This document shows, piece by piece, positions 24,025 through 35,640 of a stretch of 64,000 nucleotides of DNA (the stretch's first letter is position 1; the number at the start of each line of letters is the position of its first letter). A model generated the notes under the pieces. That model saw only the letters and a program-made list of their open reading frames with translations. It had not been told where the DNA came from and did no database searches. The position numbers and the translations under genes were made by a program. The stretch spans positions 1,550,001 to 1,614,000 of the forward strand of contig JADANN010000390.1 in assembly GCA_018806985.1 (NCBI GenBank). The letters are read 5' to 3'. This stretch comes from Angiostrongylus vasorum (lineage: Eukaryota > Nematoda > Chromadorea > Rhabditida > Metastrongylidae).

Positions 24025-24395
24025 TGCTATTGCAGTGGTTGTGATGCCAGTTATCACGAGCACGGTGCTGGTTCGATCCCGTCGTCGTTTATCAAGCCCC
24101 TCATCCTTTTCAGGATTAGAAAATCGGTACCGGACTTGTCCGGGAAAAATATCAATCTCTTCAATCCAGCTGGGAACGCTGTAGTCAGGCAATCTTAGGA
24201 ATCAAGTGGCCAGTAGGAATCGACTCTAACAGCATTCTAAGACATTCAACACGAAGTGTGAATCCACAAGCGGCAGCCGAAGCCACATGTAAAAGTTGGA
24301 AGACCTTAATGGATGATAGATGTGAGAAAGTGAATCGAGTGTGAGAAGTGCTGCGATCCGCACAGTAGATGTGAAGAGGAGTCGTACAAAAAAAA
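24025..24395 (+). repeat. SINE2 copy (second tRNA-headed family)
   Basis: The head has an A-box-like TGCAGTGGTTGTGATGCC and a strong B-box GGTTCGATCCC. The body (TCGGTACCGGACTTGTCCGG, GCATTCTAAGACATTCAA, AAGTTGGAAGACCTT) and the end (GTGCTGCGATCCGCACAGTA) match the copy at 63138-63510. The body differs from SINE1 apart from a short CTTGTC-containing block, so I treat it as a separate family. Confidence 0.75.
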
Positions 24396-24419
24396 ATCAT
24401 CTAATAAGCTAAGTAGGCA

Positions 24420-25685
24420 CCCGTAAGCATCATTTGCCACGATCGCGTACCACTGCTACTCAGTGGAAGAGCAAGTGACCAATCGAAAGTCAACAGAGCA
24501 GCCTTGGAACTGACAATTTTTCCCTCCTGTTCTAATGAAAGATATTTGTTCACTTAAATTTAAAGTAGCGAATAGTAGATAATCCGACATCAAAAAAATC
24601 ATTTTATAACATGTGTATGGGAAAAAGGAAACACCGAATGACATTAGGTAGAGGTACGACTGAAGAGTGAGAATTCTCGTTGATGAGCGCACACAAGTTT
24701 GTTAACGCAGATATTTAACCTACGACTGCCAGAATTTCGAGGAATTGTCTTCTTCGGAACGTTGACGCATTGTTTTATAGTCTCACTCTGTGATTATTCA
24801 ATAGTCCTATTAAAAAGTTGGTGTAAAAACGGAGTACTAATCATTAACAATCACTCGCCGTTTTCGCTTATTAAGAAGTGGGCCAGCCATGTTCTATGCT
24901 GATCCCAGGCCTCCTCCCATTCCGAAACTTGATCCTGGGATAGCCATGCTAGAGCGTTTCTAGGTTTCCTGGTCCTCAAGGAGCTTCCCAGAGAAGTATG
25001 GCACCAATTCTCTGACCCAGGAGGGATCGAAGGTTTGCCTAGCTTAGAGTGTGGTAGAACAAGCGCTTTAAGCGAATTACACGTCATCACTACTGTTGGG
25101 CCACAGGACCGTGTTTCTGGAGAAAACGAAAACGGTGAGCGTCTTTAACAGAACAGAGCCTTTTCTGGTATCAAGAAGCACTTGAAAATTAAAGGTACAT
25201 GTTAACAATCTCGTGTGAATTCATCAAGAAGGTCTAATTGAAAAACCGCCAATATTAAATCTGAAGGTGCGAAGTTAGGTGGTCTTGGCTATTTTCCGCA
25301 AAGTAGACCAACGAAGTGCGTCCACATTCGATCAGTCCAAGTTATCACCTCCTCTCCAGATAATCGTATGCTTAAATAAATCAAATTTACTCATATCTTC
25401 ATTCGACGGCACTTAGTAAAAATATCAACGGAGAAAATATTTTAATTAAAGATGTGTACTAAAGAAGAACATATTCAGTTATGCACCCTTACATGAAAAA
25501 ATTCCTAAAAAATAACCCTAGTTGTTATTTAACACATTCACAGCGGCGCTGTTTTTGGACAGTCGACAGTTGTAGAACAGTTGAGATTTTGAAACATTGA
25601 CAGACTTATGGAAAAAAATTTGGCCATATCGTTTATGGGCTTTCGCTTAAAAGTTCTGGGAAATTACTAATGCAACTAACAGTAA
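24420..25685 (+). repeat. R5 repeat, copy 2, uninterrupted
   Basis: This continuous copy matches both halves of the split copy at 14340-15372 and 17862-18130, which shows the two halves belong together. The right edge is the start of an R4 palindromic element. There is no coding frame of note. Confidence 0.65.
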
Positions 25686-26200
25686 TGATGCTGAGATATT
25701 TGCAAAACTCCGGACCGCAGGTGTCTGCCGTGGGGAACGAACGCGCTATTGTCCTTTCCGGGGGAGTAACGCGTTCACCACCACACCATGCGGGTCCTTC
25801 GTTTTGCCTGTCTCTCAGCTAGTTCTATCGATCTCTGCCATCAGCAATCGCCCATCAGCGGAATTGATCTGGGGTGCCCAAATCATTTAAGATTGTGATT
25901 ATAACTGAAGCCTCTGCTTAACTGGGTTCATTGCTGATTTGGGCCCCCCCCAGATCAATCCCGCTCACGGGTGATTGCTGATGGCAAAAGATCAATAGAA
26001 CTAGCTGAGAGAAAGGCGAAACGAAGGACCCGCATGGTGTGGTGGTGAGCGCGCTACTCCCCGGAAAGGACAATAGCGCGTTCGTTCCCCACCATAGGCA
26101 CCTGCGGTCCAGAGTTTTGCAAATATCTCAGCATCATTAGAGTTATATTTCGCAACGCATACCCTGCCGCTAAAAAAGAGTAGGCAGTAAATAATAAGTC
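25686..26200 (+). repeat. R4 palindromic element, copy 2
   Basis: Left arm ATGATGCTGAGATATTTGCA to CTGATCTGGGG-type sequence at 25878; centre around 25890-25915 (GATTGTGATTATAACTGAAG); right arm ending TATCTCAGCATCAT at about 26140. The tail has the small CTGCC/GGCAG stem and ends AATAATAAGTC. The arms are close to perfect complements over 200 bp. Confidence 0.85.
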
Positions 26201-26511
26201 AAAATTGTGATTATAACTGCAGCCTCAGCTTAACTGGGTTCGTTGCCGATTTGGGCTCCCCCAGATCAATCCCGCTCACGGGTGATTGCTGATGGCAAAA
26301 GATCAATAGAACTAGCTGAGAGAAAGGCGAAACGAAGGACCCGCATGGTGTGGTGGTGAGCGCGCTACTCCCCCGGAAAGGACAATAGCGCGTTCGTTCC
26401 CCACCATAGGCACCTGCGGTCCAGAGTTTTGCAAATATCTCAGCATCATTAGAGTTATATTTCGCAACGCATACCCTGCCGCTAAAAAGAGTAGGCAGTA
26501 AATAATAAGTC
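26201..26511 (+). repeat. R4 right-half tandem copy
   Basis: About 311 bp repeat the centre, right arm and tail of copy 2 with only a few base differences, joined directly after the AATAATAAGTC end. The near identity points to a recent tandem duplication or unequal exchange. Confidence 0.9.
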
Positions 26512-27227
26512 GAAATCCATTTTGTTCAAACAATTTGTTTCTTGAAAACTAGCCTTCACAAAAAAGGGAACGAGTATGTTTTGTGAGCTCCAGAAGATCA
26601 GAGTTTCATCGTCTATGAATAGGAAGACCCTATGGTCTTACAGACAAAGATCCTTGGACTTCAAACTTATTATTCTAAGCAGTAATACTCTCTATGAAAA
26701 TAAATAGCTCCTATATGACAATTGAGGCCTCGAATGTGTTAAAAAGCATCTAGGGAGAGTGAAATACAATGGCTATCGTACCGTATTACGAAACGTGTCA
26801 ATCTCTACTTCTTGGAGATGAGACTGGATAAGCTGAAGCCAATAGTCCATACTTTTTTGGCGGCAATAAATTCGTAACATTTTCCAGCTATGAGAAAAGC
26901 TTTGATCGCCGTCACGGTCACAATCTAATGAAAAGATTTGACCTTTGAAAAAAAACTTACTGTACGGAAACCATGAACGTTTGGTTCCCGATGCATGTAA
27001 GCGAAATTACGAATAAGGCGTAAGTAAGCCTTTTCATCATTGCTCAACGTTGATGACCGCATTGTTGCGTTTTGATGCTAAAAGGTTTATGAGTGGAAAA
27101 AAAGTTTTAGTGCTTTCCAACATTGTACTCCAGTAAGAATTACCTTACGTTAAAATTAGATCAGATTATGTGTAGGGCACGACCCAGTATGGAATACCAA
27201 CAAAACCATTTATATTCCACATTTTTG
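26512..27227. other. Unannotated sequence
   Basis: Nothing recognised. Confidence 0.4.
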
Positions 27228-27625
27228 CCTCCCAACGGTTTAGCGCCTCGTCGTGGCTGGGAGGTGTTCCTGGGTGTCGGACTGCGATGTACAGCGGGGG
27301 GATTCGTCCCCCCGGCATGGTCTCCCAAGCTGAGAAGGAGTGCGGCGTTTCCATCAGGAAGCCTAGCTAAGAGCAAACCAATTCCAGGATCCGCCACTGT
27401 CCTGGTATCAAAGTCGCAAGGTGGCGAATCTCCCTTTGATCCACAAGGGCTGCGACTGCCCGTGGTTGTGAAGACCCGGGGCAGACTTTGGCCAGGCTGA
27501 CCTCGGGATTCCACGGAACCACAGTGGCTTAACCAGCAAATCTCCGAAAAATGGTGATTATGCTGGGGGCACGCACAACCAGTGAGGACGGGCCGTTCAA
27601 GTATCAAGTATCAAGTATTCATATT
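27228..27625 (+). repeat. Rep3 copy, best preserved
   Basis: This is a good reference copy. It starts CCCAACGGTTTAGCGCCTCG, contains TACAGCGGGGGGATTCGTCC, GATCCACAAGGGCTGCGACT and TGACCTCGGGATTCCACGGA, and ends GGGCCGTTCAAG followed by three TATCAAG(TAT) units. The microsatellite-like tail suggests an RNA-copied element, but Pol III boxes are not evident. The ORFs at 27123-27607 on both strands are repeat-derived. Confidence 0.85.
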
Positions 27626-29623
27626 TCTTGCTCTTTACAGCTAATGCTGTTATTGGAATCCTAGCCACACATGGATAAAACTAGTTTAACCTAGTTTAAC
27701 TAATGAATTTTCCATCTATTCAGTATGATCCAACATGAGGTGACAAGAAATTCACTAATTCAATAGTAGTGAACAAGAAGAGTCTGAATGGTACATGCGA
27801 TTACCTGAAACTGGTTGGCAAACGTACCTACGATACACAGGCTCGTCCCCCTAGAGCTAGGACAGTAGTTGGGATTAATTTTGGCTAAAAAACACGCATA
27901 AACCATTGATGAACGCTTTATGCTAGGGAGCTGGACGTTACGGCCCATGAATAGGACCGGCGCAAAAATTGAGCGAGCACCAAAGCGGCTTGTTATATGC
28001 TCCAAAAGCAGCAGGGCCGAATAATCCTAGAAACCGTTGTCGTCACGTGGGTCTCTGTCGCCATGGAAGAATCCGATTCACAAAGCGGAAAACCTCCTTC
28101 GCTTCAAGAAAAATCAATTTGGCATGGTGACGACTTGAGAACACCGTAGCAGGGCTACTCTAGCATTGCAAGGAAAGTCGTCATATACATAACCAGCTTG
28201 ATTTCGCTTAGGCTAAAAAAAATTCTTGTATCTCAGACAATAAAGGATAAATTTTCGACAGCTAGAGTACTTATGGGGGTCATTACGGTGTCACAGAAAA
28301 GGACACTGTCAATTGCTAGAAGGACTAAAAAGTGGTACGTTTGGCTCTGTCTCTTCATGCATTAGACTCACCTTTCTCTTACTCATGCTTTATACACACA
28401 CATGTTTTCTCCTACTTGATCACACAGGCGTGCGTGTTGAACGCAAGGAAAAAGTACAATGAGTGCGTGCAGAAAACTACCAGTGACTCCAGGATTTGCG
28501 AAAATTGAAAATGTTAGGTGAAGATTAAAGGTTGCGTAAGAACGACACCTGAGTGACCCCATCGAATACGATTGGTTCACTGAAAGGATCTCTAACCAAT
28601 CGACTATCACTTTTTCAAATACCTCAGCAACTATTTCTAGAGAAAAGTTTTATAAACAAAGCAAAAAAACAGTCACGAAGAATTAGCCAATTTCAGAACG
28701 TCAGAAGTTTCTATGCTAATAGGATAAGCAAGCTTGTATCCTATTGGCAAAGATCTTTATACTCCAACGATTCTTATTTCAAACAATCAAGCCAATTCTC
28801 CATAAAGACTCATACATAATTCGCGTATGGATGAAAACGCGCATGTATGCACTTAACTGCCTTTATAACAATATATTAATGCCTTAATAATAATATATAT
28901 TATTACTCACAGAATGAAGATTCGATGATGGTCTGTTCGTCCCCATATCAGAAAGTGGCCGATTTTGCAAGCTCTGTCGAGAACTGAAACATATTTCTAT
29001 TTCCCAAACCTTCGAACATCGAACATAATACGTTAAAAAAGTGTGCCCGTCCGTTCCATTTGTAGCCTTTCGCGAAGTTGGCAGTTTATAAACACCGCTG
29101 AAACAATGGTAAATGGGTTGAGCAGAATTAATCCACTCCAATTCTCCATAAAGGAGAGCTCACAATCACCTTTTCCCTAACTCTCCCAGATGACACCCAT
29201 CGTTCCCATAGATACCTCCACTCTGTTTATACGTATTGTCATTGAAAGTGTACATCCTCTCACACTCGAAAAAATGGATCCTGTTGAAATATTATACGTG
29301 CTCATCCTCAATATAGTTACCACCGCCAATAAAGGAGCGACAAAGATGGCCACCATTGGTCATTTTTTTCCTCGCCAAGAGATTTTTTAAAAGCAGAGCT
29401 CAGGTTGGTTCGCGCTAATTGGCTGCTAAAAAATTGTCCATTTGAAAGGAGAGCGGATTACAAGTTTGGTACGGATATGCTTTAAAGTCATTTCTACAGC
29501 GGAAATGGTTTACTGAGTTGGAGATTAAACGCCATTTTATGTAACTGCAGTGTTCTCTGAAATGTAATAACTAGCTCACAACGAGTTTTGAAGGAAAAAA
29601 ACTTGGTAAAATTCATTGATAGT
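27626..29623. other. Unannotated sequence
   Basis: About 2 kb without a recognisable element. An 88-codon ORF at 28553-28819 has a basic, Ser- and Gln-rich composition but no splice support. AT-rich runs lie near 28865-28910. Confidence 0.4.
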
Positions 29624-29624
29624 A

Positions 29625-29775
29625 TTCAAAATGTACCTTGACATCTCCTGGCATTGTCCATTGGAATCACGCTGAAAGGACATCTTTTGAACAGGAGGGT
29701 TCAAAATGCACCTTGACATCTCCTGGCATTTTCTATTGGAATCACGCTGAAAGGACACCTTTTGAACAGGGTGGT
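29625..29775 (+). repeat. Two tandem 75-bp units
   Basis: The unit beginning TTCAAAATGTACCTTGACAT repeats at 29700 with about six differences. Because 75 is divisible by three, ORFs stay open through it on both strands, giving 25-residue repeats (CHWNHAERTSFEQ-type on the plus strand, KMSFQRDSN-type on the minus strand). Whether either is translated cannot be told. Confidence 0.85.
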
Positions 29776-30877
29776 TTTAGATGTTTCATGAACACAGGAA
29801 ACAACATCACACGGAATAACCAACATGTTGGAACCATAAATTTCTTTCTCGTTCGTATAGTTCATTCATTTCTGCCATGTGGTGAGATGCGCGTACTGCA
29901 TGTTTCATACGAACAACATACATCTTCTCATGTTCTCTCTATTAGCGTATATTCAAGATGTGTAACCAAAACTGAAGGAAAATGTTACCTCTTCAACACT
30001 TGATGCAGCTTTATAAACATCGAAAGCTGGACCATGACGCGGAGTTCGAGAGGACGACTGCGGCTGTGTAGAGAGGTGGTTGTACAAGCCAGTTCTTGGT
30101 ACAGAAGGAACACCTGCCGATGGTACCAGCGCTGCTTGTATACTGTCGTCATGGCATTCTCGTTGGGACCATGTGTGTTTCTACCGAGCTATTTACGTCG
30201 GCAAACTGAAATAGAACTCAACGGCATATAAAAGAATTAAATGTCCACATCATAATGAGAAAAAACCTCTAGTGTTTCGTCAGATAGTTCTCTAGAAGCA
30301 CCAAAATCATATCTGGATTTACTTGAACAAAATGGGTTGGCAGTGCTAAACGATGTCTGGAAACTTCGACGACAGCCTGGGAAGAGGTTGGCGAGCATAA
30401 AAGTCTTTTGGCAAACGTTCCTGAAGTATTCTGGCGGTGAAGCTCAAAAAATTAGCAAAGGCACAGTAAGAGGTCTAAATGCGTACCCTGCGCGAACGTG
30501 TGGGACAGCATGAGTTGATTTCAATGCATTTAAGTTTCCGACTGTCGTTTTTTCCCCTACGAAATTCTTGTTAGATTCTTTTTATGCATTCGACGGTTTG
30601 CCACATACAGATGTGTGAAACGCCATCAGAAAAAAAGCTACTGTATACACTAAATGGCATATGAAACCCTTTAGAAGAGTTTATTCGCCAAGGAAAGAGA
30701 CCACTGCTAGAGAGAAAAGTACTATGATATCCTGAGGCACACACACATCTCGCTCTCATCAATGTATTTTCACATAGTGCACCTTTCAAACACCTACCGG
30801 TTTACAACTACGTTCCGTCCAGATGTAGCTGAAGAGAAGAAAATCTACAAAAATTTAAAAATGTACTAAACATAGGA
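29776..30877. other. Unannotated sequence
   Basis: Only short ORFs with no support. Confidence 0.4.
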
Positions 30878-31145
30878 GGCGCGTGTGGCGCAGTGGTCGG
30901 ATGCGCCCTGCTACACACAAGTGGGATCCATCCCAGCACCCCTGGCTCACTAAGCCTTCCATCCCTACCAGGTTGCCAAATTGATACCACACTTGTCTGG
31001 CAGGATAGCAGCACTGGCCCGATACATCGGTAGGCCACCGCGAGTCATCGAGGCCAGCTATGCATTCAATGACCTCCAAGGACGCCTAATGAGTGCATGG
31101 GCATCATTCGAGGATTGATCAACGCCGAGAGCTTTATACCTTATT
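30878..31145 (+). repeat. SINE1 copy, complete (reference copy)
   Basis: The head is GGCGCGTGTGGCGCAGTGGT, which contains a tRNA A-box (TGGCGCAGTGG). The B-box region is GTGGGATCCATCCC. The body contains GATACCACACTTGTCTGGCA and GATACATCGGTAGGCCACCG, and the end is GATTGATCAACGCCGAGAGC followed by TTTATACCTTA. The layout (tRNA head, unrelated body, simple tail) is that of a Pol III SINE, presumably mobilised by a non-LTR element in the genome. Confidence 0.9.
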
Positions 31146-31746
31146 TTTTTAATTTTATACTGCTGTTTAGAAATACCTCAACTGATGATTGAAAGACGAA
31201 ATGACATCGATTCCATATCAAAATAGTGAATGTGTACCAGACTGTTTTCTTCATCAGTGGTATAGACGCCAGTTTTTTCTCGCAAGGTCCTCCGAACCAC
31301 GTTCACAACTGTAGTTGTCGTGAGATGAGAAAGGTGCGATGTAAGGCGAATCATCAACAACGGGCCGACGAGGCTGAAATGAACATAGGCAATATTTCAA
31401 AAATGAAATGGAATCACACCACAACAAATATAGTGCCAAGTGTAATTTATAGACATAGAATATCATTAAGATTTTATTGTAGCTCGAAGCAAACACGGCA
31501 AACCGGAACTAAAAATGCCTTATAATATACGCATGCTAAAAATGCCTAGTTGAAAAGTTCGAACTCAACATCACGGAAAGATTGTCAGAAACTCCTGAAC
31601 ACTTCAATGAGAGGGAAAAAACAAGTCTGCGAACACCATCGAAGAAAGTTCCAATTTAGCTGACACGTACCTTATCATTGAAATCAAAACGAATAGGAGG
31701 AATACTTGGAGAGCGAAGTGATTCCTCGCTTGCTACGACAGTAGGT

Positions 31747-31826
31747 CTTTTCATCTGAAAACAACGAAACAATAAGGATATTTAAGCTTTTCATTTGAAA
31801 ACAACGAAACAATAAGGATATTTAAG
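31747..31826 (+). repeat. 40-bp perfect-length tandem duplication
   Basis: CTTTTCATCTGAAAACAACG...ATTTAAG occurs twice in direct succession with a single C/T difference. It looks like recent slippage. The flanks on both sides (31146-31746 and 31827-32305) hold nothing recognisable. Confidence 0.9.
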
Positions 31827-32305
31827 CTGACGTTCATTCAGCGGTGGGATGGTCGAAATCTTGATGATAATGATAGGCCTACATACAACTCTTAAGGAAT
31901 TGCTGTTGTGACTGACGCTGTCATGCGATATCGTAAACAATTCGTCGGTGTCATTCCCATGTTTTACGCAACGATTTCTTCTTCTTCACTGACAACTTCT
32001 TCCAAGCCAAACAGAATTGGTAATTCGTAGGTGATCAATGCCAGTTTGGGAAGATCTATCGAAAGTTGACTATACGCTCCATCCTGACTGAGCTAATCTC
32101 CAGATTATTTCGATTCTACTTCAAGATGCTATTTCGAAGACGCAGATCGTATGGAATATTAACCAAGACTCCTCTCGAAACACTGCAGCTGCGATGATAT
32201 CGATTTCGCCGAAGTGTCAGCAGCTATGAAAGTTTTGCTATTAATCCCATGTACACTTACAAATGAATACAATAAACTGAGTCAACCACAAGTTGGACAA
32301 AGGCA

Positions 32306-32405
32306 AAAGTTGGAAAGTCTTCGTACTGATGGTCCCAGCGAAAGAGTCGAATGCAATACGTGCTGCGACCCACACAGTAGATGCGATCACGGGTAATATA
32401 AAGTG
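32306..32405 (+). repeat. SINE2 3'-end fragment
   Basis: AAGTTGGAAAGTCTTCGTAC to GTGCTGCGACCCACACAGTA and GGGTAATATAAAG correspond to the 3' end of SINE2 (63405-63510). The tRNA head is missing. Confidence 0.6.
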
Positions 32406-32889
32406 GAAAAGACCAAAAATCAGTCCGATTACCCAAGTTTCAGAGTTACAAGCTGCAACACTTGAAAAAAAATCTTGCGTGGCAGGTTGAAAGCAGAAAA
32501 GAAACTTTCAAAAAGCATTTGAAAAAAAACACATGATGGGTTAGGCGAGTCAATGAAGGGCGCTCGAGAACTCAACACAGACGCGAAGGTGCCTAAGCAC
32601 GCGACGCAATACGTAACGCATAGACGAGGCAAGACCAACGGCGCAGCGCATAGACCAGGGATGCACAATGGATATGCGATCAATATCGCGTATAATCAAC
32701 CTCGAAAACTGAAGCTTATGAAGACCCCAAGACTCGAAATCGAACAAAGAACCACGGGCGTTGAAGGGAACCTCTAGGCACTCTGCTACGCGTGCTACTC
32801 AAGAGTAGGGCGACCATATACTGGTTTTCCCTTATCAAACAGCATTTTCCTCGTATCACTTCCATCGGCTGTCGTCTCGTTGACCATCC
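32406..32889. other. Unannotated sequence
   Basis: Overlapping ORFs on both strands at 32429-32777 cover a locally GC-richer stretch. No domain or splice signal favours either. Confidence 0.35.
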
Positions 32890-33018
32890 AGTAACTCAAC
32901 CGGGTGCCGGTAAATCTCTGATTTCTCTCTGCTGTGTGCAAAAAATAGCCCAGTTGGTTCCGATCGTTCTAAGGACTTGTTGAGTATCATATCTTATATG
33001 GTTTTCGCGAAGAACTGA
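32890..33018 (-). mobile_element. RTE 3'-end fragment
   Basis: CGGGTGCCGGTAAATCTCTG to TTTTCGCGAAGAACTGA matches the 3' coding end of RTE copy D (39220-39345) in minus orientation. The rest of the element is missing. Confidence 0.65.
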
Positions 33019-33021
33019 ATA

Positions 33022-33195
33022 AAAATAGCCAAATAACTTTCTACATTCTTGTTTAGCAAACAAGAAATATCACTTTATTCCTTTGTTTCCACACAAGCTG
33101 AGTTTTCGGCGAATTCGCCTTCCTCATAACCTGGGAAAGTCATGTTGACCGCAACCTACCCATCTAGCCCAATCTGCCCAAAAACATAAGACTAT
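33022..33195 (-). mobile_element. Penelope-like 3' terminal segment, inverted upstream of P2
   Basis: ATTCTTGTTTAGCAAACAAG to GGGAAAGTCATGTTGACCGC is the 3' terminal region of a Penelope-like element in minus orientation. It carries a ribozyme-like motif at 33096-33132. It lies just left of P2, which runs the other way. Inverted partial copies at one end are a known structure for this class, so it may belong to the P2 insertion. Confidence 0.6.
33096..33132 (-). ncRNA. Hammerhead-ribozyme-like motif, degenerate
   Basis: On the minus strand: AGGTT, then ATGAGGA (C of the core changed to A), then a perfect stem II GGCG-AATT-CGCC, then GAAAACTCAGCTT. The core and cleavage triplet are both altered, so activity is unlikely. 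Stem II is the best preserved in the window. Confidence 0.4.
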
Positions 33196-34112
33196 CCAGT
33201 AGTGACAAGGGTAAAGAGTTTGTAGTAATTCCTTATCGGTTAGATGTTGAGATAACGAAAAAAGCATCTTTAAGATGTTGCCCTTCATCGTCATCGTCTG
33301 AGATGGAATTTGAAAGTCAATACCGAAAATTAAACAACGAATGGGTTAAGATGGCAAAAGCGGCTGGGTTAAAACTATAAGTTATCGCTCAACTCAAAGT
33401 CATATCCCGTCTTGTACTTACTTATCAAAACTCATAAGTTACTATCCAGTAATGGTCTTGGTCTGCCGATAAATCATTATTTATGATTAGGCCATAGACG
33501 GAACAACGGATAGAATAACTTGATGGTTTATAACTCTAATAGTTACGCAGTTGCTAAAACACATTTCAGCCCATATAACAAACACCCAGGTGTTCCTGGA
33601 TCATCTACGTACTGCGCGTCCCAACTGCACGTACGTGATGGAGTTCTTCAACGACCGCCCCTTATATAAACACATCTAATGACTCCGCATGCAAGCCACC
33701 CCGAACTCCTTATACAAAACGAAGGAGCAATTAACACTTATGGGTTCATGATTCAGCAGTTGATGCCACTCTGAAATGAGTGTCTAAACTGCTCAGTCTT
33801 CAAATAGCCCGGAAGGTAATACGCACATATAAGAGAGCTGGCAATGGGGCAACGGCTAGCACCAAGCCTTGCCATCGCATTTGTGTCTAAAGTGGAAGCA
33901 CCAGTAACCGATCTCTAGCCATTACTCTACTGTAGGTATATAGACGATTGCTTTATCATTTGCCCAATGGACAAACGTTTTGAGTTATTGAATGAGCAGT
34001 CAGAGCACATTAAGTTTACCCGAGAGAAAATGAAAGAAAAGCGGCTTCTATTTCTGAACGTCTCAATTAATCTATCACAAAACGGTCGTATTATGAATTG
34101 GTACCGAAAGCC

Positions 34113-34566
34113 GTGTGGCGCAGTGGTCGGAGGCGCCCTGCAACGCACACCTGGAATCGCTCCCCGCGCCCTGGCCCACCAAGCCTTCCATCCCTTGTTC
34201 TTGCTCTCTGAAGAATACACGATTGTTTGGAATTCATTCATAGTGCGTCACTAAGATTTTGCATTCTGCTACTGCAAATGGGCGCGTGTGGCGCCGAGGT
34301 CGGAGGAACCCCGCAATACACATGGGATCGATCTCCGCGTCTGTGGGTCACCAAGCTTTCCATCCCTCCTCCGGAGGCGGCAAATTGGTGCCAGACCTGT
34401 CTAGGAGGACAGCAGCACTGGCTCGATATATCGGTAGATCACCGCGAGCTATTGTAAAGGGCAGATATGCATTCAATCACCTCCGAACGATGATTAATGA
34501 AGTCGAATGCATGGCACATCCTACAGGGATTGATCGATGCCGAGAACTTTATCCTTTATCCTTTTT
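34113..34566 (+). repeat. Nested SINE1 insertion in P2 with 11-bp target duplication
   Basis: TACCGAAAGCC occurs at 34102-34112 and again at 34567-34577, bracketing the insert, which is the hallmark of target-primed SINE insertion. The insert holds a truncated SINE1 head (34113-34196, GTGTGGCGCAGTGGTCGGAG), 84 bp of unrelated sequence, and a complete SINE1 (34281-34566). Either two SINEs inserted in succession or the first transduced flanking DNA. The Penelope-like frame runs from WYRKP straight into the following codons once the insert is ignored. Confidence 0.85.
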
Positions 34567-35550
34567 TACCGAAAGCCAAGTAATGAAAACATTCTGGTTC
34601 ATCACCACTCCTCTCACCCTTCACACACAAAAAGGGCGCTTGCAAGAAACATGTTTCAAACAGCACCCCGGCGTGAGCACAGGAAGGAAGCAGGAGGAGA
34701 TGCAGCATGGCGCAATGAATAGCCATTTCAATTGGCTACGAAACCGTAGCTCCTTAGGGTAGCTGTAGAGGAAAACCCAAGCCCCCAAACGACAACTCTA
34801 GCGATAGTAAGGTTCTATTTATCCTGCTTTTCATTCCAAATGAAATAAGTGCAGCTATAAAACGTTGCTTAAGAAGGGTCGGTATAGAGAAACCGGTAGC
34901 CGTAATTGAAAGGGCACGGAGCACTCTAAGACGCCAGCTAGTTCGTAACCGCCTATATGACCTATGTCTATGCACAACGCAAAATTGCACATTTTGCCCG
35001 AACAGTAGAGACGGTGATTGCATGAGCTCTGGCACAGTCTATCTGTTCTATTGCAAAGGGTGCAGAGACGAATACACGGGGAAACGGGTAGACTTCTCTA
35101 TCTCTGTGTAAAAGAACACCTAGTCGGTAAACTTAAACGAAATACTGAACTAGGTACGCATAGGCCACTGATAGAGAACGGGGAAGGTTTTGAAGTAGAA
35201 GTTACAATCCTCGCACAGGAATCGAAAACACCAACGTGAAAATTTTTCGAAGAATTCTGCATAGATTCCAAGGATCCGAAAATGAACCGCAGAAAGGAAT
35301 GCCTTATAATCACGCGTGATATTGGACTGTATTTAAATTTGTTATTCTAAAGTGAGGGTACATTGCGCTCCCATGTGAACTCTGTGAGGCTGGTCTCCAC
35401 GTGACAAATTCAGTGGAAGACTCATAGAAAGCGGTGAATGCGCAAAGAAGCTATTCTGTGTCCAGTATGATTGAAATCATGGTTTAGCACTTTCTCTCTT
35501 TGGTTATGGAGCTGTTTGGCTAATTAGGTTGTGATGAACTTGACCTTTCC

Positions 35551-35587
35551 AGGCTCTGAGAAAGGTAATCCTCCGAAACGTCAGCTT
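35551..35587 (+). ncRNA. Hammerhead-ribozyme-like motif, Penelope-like element P2
   Basis: AGGCT, CTGAGAA (one G short of the CTGANGA core), AGG-TAAT-CCT stem II, CCGAAAC, GTC, AGCTT. The GTC triplet and stem I (AGGCT with AGCTT) are intact. The core defect probably inactivates it. Confidence 0.45.
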
Positions 35588-35640
35588 CTGCGTAAATAAA
35601 GCAATAAAATAATACCTTCGTATTCTTGTTGAGCAGACAC

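Larger units (their letters stand above)
33196..35640 (+). mobile_element. Penelope-like element P2, near full length but defective
   Basis: The order is that of a Penelope-like element. The 5' part (33220-33480) matches P1. RT fragments follow; the catalytic YIDD is intact at 33937-33948, then comes FTREKMKEKRLLFLNVSINL. The WYRKP block is split by SINE insertions at 34113-34566 and resumes with NENILVHHHSSHPSH-type residues. The GIY-YIG domain at about 34990-35110 starts with a Cys-rich CTTQNCTFCPNSRDG linker, then GTVYLFYCKGC and DEYTGK, where YIG has become YTG. The conserved tail SKDPKMNRRKECLIITRDI sits near 35268-35325. Many stops occur upstream of YIDD. The 3' region ends in a ribozyme-like motif and meets P4 tail to tail. 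Confidence 0.8.

Noticed and set aside
27123..27607. 125- and 148-codon ORFs on opposite strands
   Set aside because: Both lie in a Rep3 copy; the same frames appear with stops in other copies, so they are not genes.
30855..31079. Minus-strand ORFs similar to others at 6680 and 16059
   Set aside because: The shared peptides (VIECISGLYNDSRWPTDVS-type) are antisense translations of SINE1, not a protein family.
34259..34762. 167-codon plus-strand ORF
   Set aside because: It starts in SINE1 and runs into the Penelope-like RT out of frame with the real RT, so it is a junction artefact.
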